Part shown: positions 16,667-23,522 of the stretch, one piece after another | Layout: each line of letters starts with the position of its first letter | Numbering within the stretch: the stretch's first letter is position 1 | DNA from: Spirogloea muscicola | Lineage: Eukaryota > Streptophyta > Zygnematophyceae > Spirogloeales > Spirogloeaceae | Reading direction: 5' to 3' | DNA length: 23,522 nt | NCBI GenBank assembly: GCA_009602725.1 | Contig: WELB01000266.1 | Span: 33,525 to 57,046, forward strand | Program-made: the position numbers and the translations under genes | The notes under the pieces: generated by a model | The model's database searches: none | The model's input: the letters and a program-made list of their open reading frames with translations, nothing else | What the model was told of the DNA's origin: nothing

Positions 16667-19600
16667 CTAGACTGCTGCTAGTGTCTTTGCAAAAAAGTCT
16701 TCCAGATTCAGATTGGCATCACCATGCGCAATAACAGCTTCAGGTTCTGGCATGAACAGCGTTGACATGCTTGCCTGCATAGACAAGTGAATTGATTGGA
16801 TATATAGGCCTAACATTGCACCTCAAGTCTGCCAACAAAACGTATGACTCTAAGCAATAAAAGCTAGGACATATGGTCAACGCAATCAAGTCTACCTTGT
16901 TATGCTGACGGCATCAAATGATGTCCAGATTTGCCAACTACACTCTTCCTGGGGCCCTGGGGTAGGTGGGATAGGTCATACCTTCGTGTCCAATGAAACG
17001 ACAGGCGTATCAACGAGCGTGCAACCATGAACCTTCAGCCACTCAGAACACTCTTCCTCTGCCTCGCTGGCCGGCAGTCCATCTGAACCTTCTCTTGAAG
17101 TTGCCTCAATGTCACCAAAGGCCAACGTTCTGGCAATGAAGGCAATTGGTAGAGATGGCCTATATGCTCGTGTCATGCAATGAACAGCAGCGTATCTCAT
17201 CTTGTCTGCATGGAGATCTGCACATTGGTCCCAGACATTATCGTCTTGCTTCAGTACTTTGAGGGTCGTTCCCAGTAGCACGGCAAGCAGACAGCTTGTA
17301 CCAACTCAGAGGTTGGATATCAAATATATCACAAACTTGGTTCAGACATCTCACCCATAAGTTGTTGCCCAAGATTTGGAGCTCTTTTGTACAGGGCAAA
17401 GAATTTGTAATAATTTTCAGATGCCACAGCATGCCTGACATCCAGTGCATGCTTGACAGCTGGATCTTCCCTGGCTCCAGAGGTAAGCCTGGACAACGGT
17501 ATTTTAACAGAGAAATTGTCTTTTTAGCACCATACAAACACCGGCTTGGTCCAGATCGCACAATCGATTTTGATATCGGAGCATGTAAGTCAGGATCCAG
17601 ACTCATACGCTGCCATGGAAGCAAGTAGGTCGTTGCTGCTGCTGCCATGCTGAAACACTGTGTACAGCAGGCCGTAAGCTGCACGTGCAATACGAAGGCA
17701 CAATAAGTGCTGCTCAGCAATGTAGAGCTGCTGCAGGTTTTGTTTCAGTAAATAATTTGCCTTTCTATCAGCAAATTGACTTCAGGATGTTGCACATTTC
17801 CGGGCCGCTTGTTTCTGTATGCCATTACTTAGGAGGAAGATGCGAGCAACGTAGTGTTAAATGAGGCAGACAAGCTTACCAGCGAATTCGCACTTGCAAC
17901 CAGAGATCCCTTCGTTGTACAGGCCCTTCAGCTGCGCTTGGCACTGGCAAGATGACAAAGAAAAGTGTAGTATTGCCATGTGAGGCTTGGCCCGCATAAA
18001 CAAGGTGAAGGCAAGAATAGTTCATATGATTTCAGCATGTACAAGTGCAGGCTAAGGTGGTAACCTGATTATATTCACCAAGGTCGCCAGCCTCGAGAGC
18101 TAATCTCCCGTGTGTTTCATAAACCTGACAAGCAATAGTCTCAAGACCAGGTCAGGATTCAACCATTATAGGTTGTGACAGCGCAGTGAGGTCAATGACG
18201 AAGGCAAAGAAGCTAGCCGCAAGTGAAATTGGGTCATATCCATTATGTGCCCTGAAGATTGATATGAGCCCTGAGCTGTTCATAAAATTTACTCACCTCT
18301 GCCGTAAAATCATCTCTTATTCTTTGCACAGTCAAATCCTGGCGTATACTTTTGAGCTGATCACATTTATAGAGGTACGACTTTTCCTGGCGTATACTCT
18401 TGAGCTGATCACATTTATAGAGGTACGACTTTGTGCTGTCCTTGACCATTGTAAGAGCTTTCTTCAGGACTTCTTCGGGCCTCACCTGCAGAAAAGTTTC
18501 ATGCATTTACTGGTTTGCATAACTTTCACAAAGCAGAGTAGCTATATATGTGCGATTGCAAGTAGACATGGCAGATACACAGTCTTGTGTCCTCTCAAGG
18601 AATGCCAGACCAGTCAGCAGACAATGAGACAATCAAGGTGCTGTGTTGCAATCTGCAACAAACTCACTGTGCTGGGGTCTGGAGCTGAGGTCAGCCTTAG
18701 GTATTTCTTGGGGATCTCCTGACAAGTGCCCCTCACAGTGAGCTGGTCCCAGTCCATGTCTTCCACAGATGCCTCGCCGCCATTCGCATTCGCGCTGGCC
18801 TGCAGGGCATGGTGGGCCCATGCCATCTGCACAGAGGTAGCACCAGCAGGGACACAGGAGCTCAGCTCTGACTTGCTTCTGATTTGCAGAGAATGCCAGC
18901 CCATAATTAACACAATAGCGCCAATCATAGCTACTAAGAAAATCAAACTGATACAAAAAAGAAGAAATAACTAAGTTGTATAGACTGTTTGCTTGATTCA
19001 GACTAGACTACCGGGCAGAAGGACCCGCTAGATGTACAGCGTGTTCAAGAACTTCACCAACCTCTACAACAGCATTTGTATAGTTCACAAAGGTCAGACA
19101 ATTTGGTTCGGCCAAAGTTGCAGACCTTGTAGGCAGTAGCCCTCCGCTCTCCAGCAGAGCCCCCAACTCCACCACCACGTGACCGCGCGTGATCGAACCT
19201 CTTCGCCCTCTTCAATCGCCTGTCTCTCTCCTCAACAGTCTCCTCACGGCTGCGCCCGGCGCCGGCTGCGTCGTCCTCTCCTTCGTCCTCCTCGCTGTCA
19301 CTGCCACCATGCCTCCTCCACATTTTCTTCCGCTTTTTGCCAGACTGGGGCTCCTGCCGCCTCCACAGACCTTCCTGCTTTACAGGGAGCTGACAGAGCC
19401 CCAGTCCTTGATGCAGTGTCAGCAGAATCCAGCAAAGCCAGGCGGTGGTTGTTACACAAAAACAATGATATCAGCTCTGCAAGGTGACTTCCGATGAAAC
19501 AGAAAACCATTTGGGAATACACATGATTACAGCAAGCAAGTAAGGAACAAATTAAAATGCCGCATGGTGGTCACAATCACTTACAGAGGTACTCAAAGAA

Positions 19601-22600
19601 CCATTGGTCCTTGGGGGCGAGTTTGCCTGCTCAGAAAGAGCTTGCCACCGACTTGTGCTTGAAGCCTTTGCCTGCTCACTTTTCTCAACCTTCACAGCCT
19701 CAGCTTGGCTGCACATATGGGAAGCAATTTCATGAACAAGACGTGCTCAGATAATGTAAGAGGATACTCATACATGTCTTCTTTGATTGAGAAGGTGCAC
19801 TAGCCTCAATGATGAGTAATAGTAGCAGCTGCATAGGAAGTGTAAAGCTAAATCATGACTGCAGTGTAGTAGCATAACTTCGTGGGCTGCAATGCTGTAT
19901 ATGATGGCAGCTACTGCGGACCTGGATGGTGGAGGCAATGGGAAGAGAGGCTCTGTGTCCCAGTTTTTGCTGAAGAGCGTCCCATTCCTAGCTGCAGTGC
20001 TGATCATCTGTGGAAGGTGTGCAGTCATGGTTACAAGTCATGTGCTTGAGAAATTGTACAGTTGTGCACAGTGAGTATATGGAGATATATCTATCATATA
20101 TCCTCTTACTCACTACCAGATGTGCCTTTCTCACTTGCACTCAATGGATCCCAAAGTTTGAAAAGTGCGAATGTGAAAGAGAACTGGAGGCGGCTTTTAA
20201 TCACTGTATGAGAAGGCCAGCTAAAACGTGGCACAAGGCAGCCTCACCTCCCGCATGATGGCTTGACAGGCAGCCTTTTGGCTTTCCTCGCACCGCAAAA
20301 GATTCCTCTCCACAAACGATCTCAAGCTTGGAGGGAAAGCCCCCGGCTGCGAGCAGGAATGCTTGGCAAAACGATCAAATGTCCACTTTCGTAAGCTACT
20401 AAGCTGATAGATTTGAACGTCCTTCCTGCTTGAACAATGACCTTAGCAAGCATTCCATTTCTATAAGCAACACCAATCAGAGCAAGAGGATGGAGGCACA
20501 AAGCTTGCACAATTGCACATCGGGCAGCAACGTGCTTCCACCTGCAATGCCTTGTCGGCAGTGGCCTCTGCACCAGCTAGCTTGGGGCTAGTGGTCACCG
20601 TCGGCAACTTCACGGCTATGTAAGCGGGCTTAGCTGAGCCGACAATGCGAGGATTAGTGTGAATCTGGAACTTGGTGGTAGGACTTCGCCAAAGTGGCAC
20701 ACTGCTTCCGACCCCAAGGCCTGTAGTCACTTTCTCGTTCACAGCACTGGTGGTGGTTACTGGTGCGGCAGGCACAGCAAGCTCCTTTGTGACAGCGTCA
20801 GATGCTTTGGGGGCCTGCCAAGGCGGCGGGGCAGCCTCTGCTTGGACCTGCTCTGAAGCAGAGGGCAGGCCCCCGACGTCGCTGCTAGCGACAGGCTGCG
20901 GTGCTGGAGGAGAGTCCGGCGGAGGTGGCGGTGGCGGCGAAGGAGGTGCCTCCTGCAGGAGAAAGGCAATTGCTAGCCACTCAAATACCATGTCAAATTC
21001 TAATCACGTCAATCAAGGAAGAGCTTGCATACTTTACAGGTCCTTCTAAGTACTTAGCGACAATCCTTGGGGATGCCCGGGTATGCACCTCCTGATACTG
21101 TGGCAAAGAAGCAGAAGCGTAGCCATTAGCCAGGCTGTAGCCTTCGGCCGCGCCGTAGCTGCTAGGCGTAGTGTAAGTACTGGCTGCGTGATATGTGCTG
21201 GCAGGTGCATAAGCACTAGCGGCAGCGGTGTAGTTACTAGCAGGAACATAGCTGCTGGCTGCGCTGTAGCTGTTGGCTGCAGAGTAGCCGCTGGCAGGCA
21301 CGTAAGTGCTGTTGGCCGAAGCGTAGCCCCCGCTTGGGCTGTAGGCGGTGGTGGTGGCAGTGTAGTTGGTGGCAGAGCCATGGCTACTAGGCTGAGTGTA
21401 AGTGCTGCCTACTGCAATCGCATTGGCTCCGGTGAGTGGGGGGCTGCAGGACGACCAGCAGCGAGGCTCTGTGAGAAGTAAAACCCCAAACCCACTCCCT
21501 CACACTGTGCAGCAAAGCATATGAAGCTGATGTGAGCAGAAGGCACGGGGGTTGAATGCACTGGGCTCGAGATCAAACGAATGTTCTAAAAGAGGAAGAG
21601 GCGCACCCATAGTGGCGGGCAGGCGGGAGGCGTGGCTGAGCTTGGAACTGCGCTTGCGAGTGACCGTAGCCATACCCATAGCCTCGGGCCTGGTTATAGG
21701 CGCCCTGCTGTGAAGGGCCGCCTGAGGATGGGTAGCTAGAGTACCCTTGATAAGCCTGATTGTACTGGCCGTAGGTGTCGTACGCACTTGCATTCTGCTG
21801 GTAGTCAGTCGAGTAGCTCGTGCTGGCCTGCGCAGCCAACGTGCCGTAGTTGTAGGTTGCTTGCTGCTGCTGCTGCTGCGACTGCTGGTAGTATTGCCCT
21901 TGGCCATAAGCCGCCTGCTCGGCTTGCGGCTGCTGAGTCGGGTAATACTGCGAAGCGGAGTAGCCCTGGCCTGAGCCGTAGTAGTCCGCGTAGCCCTCGT
22001 AGCCAGCGTAGTAGTCTTGCTGACCAGCCTCAGTAGCTTGCTGCACATAGCCTCCCGACGTGGGATCATATGCAGCATCGCTTGCTGTCGCTGGAGTTGC
22101 ATAGTAGGAGGTCGCATCAGCGGAATTCGGTGCTGCCATCTCCACCGCAGCTGTCTCGCTGGCGTGAGCAGCGCCATCCGTCCCTCCTGATGGCGGCGGC
22201 AGGGGGGCGGCAGCGTCCTCTACTCGGGGCTCTGTGACAGGAGCAGGAGGCGGCAGGGGAGGAGGTAAGGCTGACGGCTCCAGCACCGCGAGCTGCGCCA
22301 CAGCCGGGGCCGAGCTGCCAGCTGCCACTGTGGCAGGAGGGGGCGCCGTCCTGGCCTCTGCAGGCTCGCCGGCATCGTAGTCCTGGGACCCACTTGCCGC
22401 TTCGCCACCTGGGACGGCACTGGCGCCGACAACCTCAAGGAGCTGCAAGTGCTCATTACCAAACCACCGGGGAGTATCAGCATAATTGCATCTCACGTAT
22501 CTTCTTAAGGTAAGCTGACGTTGGCTTGAAGCGAAACCTTCTCAGAAATACACTAAGTAATCTCTTTCTGATGATGAAGACACCTTCAAGTGAATCTGGC

Positions 22601-23454
22601 TTGCCAAGAGGTCATGACACTGACATTCTGAAGGAAAGCAGCAAAGACGACATCTTGCAACAATGAGGGCAGTCAAGGTACAAGCATGCAGCGCGCCATA
22701 GCGACAGTCTTACTTGGCTTCCATGCGGAGTCTGCAAGTAAGGTGCATCCAGGTTGCCTCCACGATCGATCGCTGCAGCAGGCGGTTGTGCGTCAGGGGC
22801 CACGGGTGCAGCCGACTGTGAAGAACTTGGCTGGGCAGCTTCTGGAGTGGGTGCAGCAGGGGGCTGCGCAGCAGTAGCACCTTCACCGGCCGTCGCAGAC
22901 GGCACAGCAGAAACGACGTCGCCATCCGCTGGCAAAGGCTGCACAAGAGGCTCCGCCGGCCCCGTCGCCAGGAGAAGGGTTTTAGATGACCAGTGCAGAA
23001 ACAGCAATTTGAGCGACTGTGGCGACGCGAGGTCGGGCCTCGACGACCGAGAGAAAGCACAAGGAAGCCATGAGAAGGCCGTGGGATGTTGAGACGTCTC
23101 GTGGGCATGCTCAGGCCGGCGTCCGCAGTGGCCACTCACCGGTGGTGGAGGAGGAGGAGGGGTCCCAGCAGCTTCGCCGGCTCCGGCGACAGCGGCTGGC
23201 GCCGCATACCAATGGTGCTGCTGCTGCTGCTGCTGGTGGTAGGCGTCGTAGTCGGCGCCGTAGGTGGCATAGCCGTAGCTCCCGTACTGAGGCGCAGACG
23301 CGGCAGCGCCGCCGTACGCGGCGTAGTGAGCGTTCCAGGACCCGAGGATGCCGTCAACCCCGCCGTAGTGGTACCCGGCGGCGGTGCCGGCAGCGGCGCC
23401 ACCGCCGCCAAGGCTGGCAGCGGGGTCCGCCGCGTCGTCCCGCGCGGCGGACAT
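16667..23454 (-). CDS. SAC3/GANP-family protein (plant SAC3A / LENG8 / Thp3-like)
   Basis: Modelled exons: 23454-23140, 23016-22714, 22442-21607, 21443-21089, 20952-20542, 20346-20248, 20007-19922, 19708-19585, 19374-19126, 18799-18668, 18485-18297, 18124-18065, 17943-17880, 17678-17609, 17470-17355, 17217-16982 and 16774-16667, about 1250 codons. The first half is low complexity (Tyr/Gln/Ala/Ser and Pro-rich). Conserved pieces follow: SLRSFVERNLLRC, NWDTEPLFPLP, a basic nuclear-type KKRKK/RLKRAKRF region, DWDQLTVRGTCQEI with YLRLTSAPDPST, the SAC3 core DQLKSIRQDLTVQRIRDDF, YETHGRLALEAGDLGEYNQC, KHALDVRHAV, then a PCI-like end KMRYAAVHCMTRAYRPSLPI and EWLKVHG. Family members act in nuclear mRNA processing and export (TREX-2-like, Thp3-Csn12-like complexes). 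Internal exon edges at 21607/21443 and 19374 are estimates. A short piece may be missing between exons 14 and 15. Confidence 0.9.
18337..18432 (-). repeat. 48-bp tandem duplication inside the SAC3 core exon
   Basis: Units 18337-18384 and 18385-18432 differ at one base. On the coding strand each encodes 16 residues (KSYLYKCDQLKSIRQ plus E or D), so the protein carries two copies of a segment that is single in the family. The reading frame is kept. The second unit on the coding strand leads into the normal DLTVQRI continuation. Confidence 0.95.
21089..21443 (-). repeat. Tyr-periodic Ala/Ser low-complexity repeat in SAC3A-like exon 4
   Basis: The exon encodes short degenerate units of the type SYxAAS / GYSAAN / TYxPAS, with one tyrosine every 6-8 residues. 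The underlying DNA repeats GCAGCCAGCAGCTA-like blocks. Together with the Tyr/Gln-rich exon 3 (QYYQQSQQQQQQ, GYGYGYG) it resembles prion-like domains of RNA-binding proteins. Confidence 0.8.
21863..21880 (-). repeat. CTG/CAG run coding poly-glutamine
   Basis: A short run of TGC/CTG triplets, read as CAG on the minus strand, gives six glutamines in exon 3 of the SAC3A-like gene. A similar run at about 23217-23236 gives Gln residues in exon 1. Both are candidates for length polymorphism. Confidence 0.75.
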
Positions 23455-23522
23455 CGCGGCGGCCTGCCAGGCTTACGGCTCCGGCATCCAGCGCCCCACC
23501 GCCGGACTGGTCGCGGGCCGGG

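Noticed and set aside
18140-18180. tRNA B-box-like GGATTCAACC
   Set aside because: No matching A box or acceptor stem can be drawn nearby, and the sequence lies in an intron of the SAC3A-like gene.
21573-22496. Treating the 307-codon minus-strand frame as a separate gene
   Set aside because: Its ends are splice sites in phase with neighbouring exons of the SAC3A-like gene; composition and frame continue across the introns.
1-23522. CRISPR array, bacterial operon or prophage
   Set aside because: No regularly spaced repeats, no Shine-Dalgarno-led gene strings, and every host gene carries spliceosomal introns.

Overview
This is a nuclear window from a photosynthetic eukaryote, most likely a chlorophyte green alga. 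Every host gene is split by short GT-AG introns, and the proteins read like plant or green-lineage orthologues. One gene is a plastid-type ferredoxin-dependent bilin reductase. GCC/CTG triplet runs (poly-Ala, poly-Arg, poly-Gln) are frequent inside coding exons. The genus cannot be fixed from the sequence alone; a trebouxiophyte-like alga is only a guess.

Layout, left to right. (1) 1-3531, plus strand: two tandem paralogues of a plant-type protein with a lysozyme-like/SLT transglycosylase fold. The first runs off the left edge and keeps the catalytic Glu and the YNGGP motif. The second has lost both and looks like a pseudoenzyme. (2) 3532-4573: convergent intergenic DNA. (3) 4574-7197, minus strand: a ferredoxin-dependent bilin reductase of the HY2/PebB type with an Ala/Arg-rich N-terminal presequence; eight exons could be placed. 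(4) About 7350-11750: a block of LINE retrotransposon debris. It holds a 3.1-kb 5'-truncated element on the minus strand (reverse transcriptase, CCHC knuckle and restriction-like endonuclease), disabled by stops and frameshifts. Back to back with it lies a related plus-strand fragment, itself interrupted by a nested minus-strand copy, followed by two shorter 3' tails. (5) 12242-15451, minus strand: the 26S proteasome ATPase RPT1, resolved as ten exons giving exactly 426 codons. (6) 15660-16185: another truncated LINE tail. (7) 16667-23454, minus strand: a large SAC3/GANP-family gene (plant SAC3A, animal LENG8, yeast Thp3), modelled as 17 exons and about 1250 codons. It has a long Tyr-rich low-complexity N-terminal half and a near-perfect 48-bp in-frame duplication inside its conserved domain.

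The host genes belong to unrelated pathways: bilin synthesis, proteolysis, mRNA processing/export and a glycan-cleaving fold. They are neighbours, not an operon. The main structural story is LINE insertion. Two LINE 3' ends of the same family sit 150-210 bp upstream of the start codons of the bilin reductase and RPT1 genes, in the same orientation as the genes. I see no CRISPR array, rRNA or convincing tRNA. The most notable items are the dead SLT paralogue, the HY2/PebB-type reductase, the 48-bp duplication in SAC3A, and the nested LINEs with a shared terminal hairpin.
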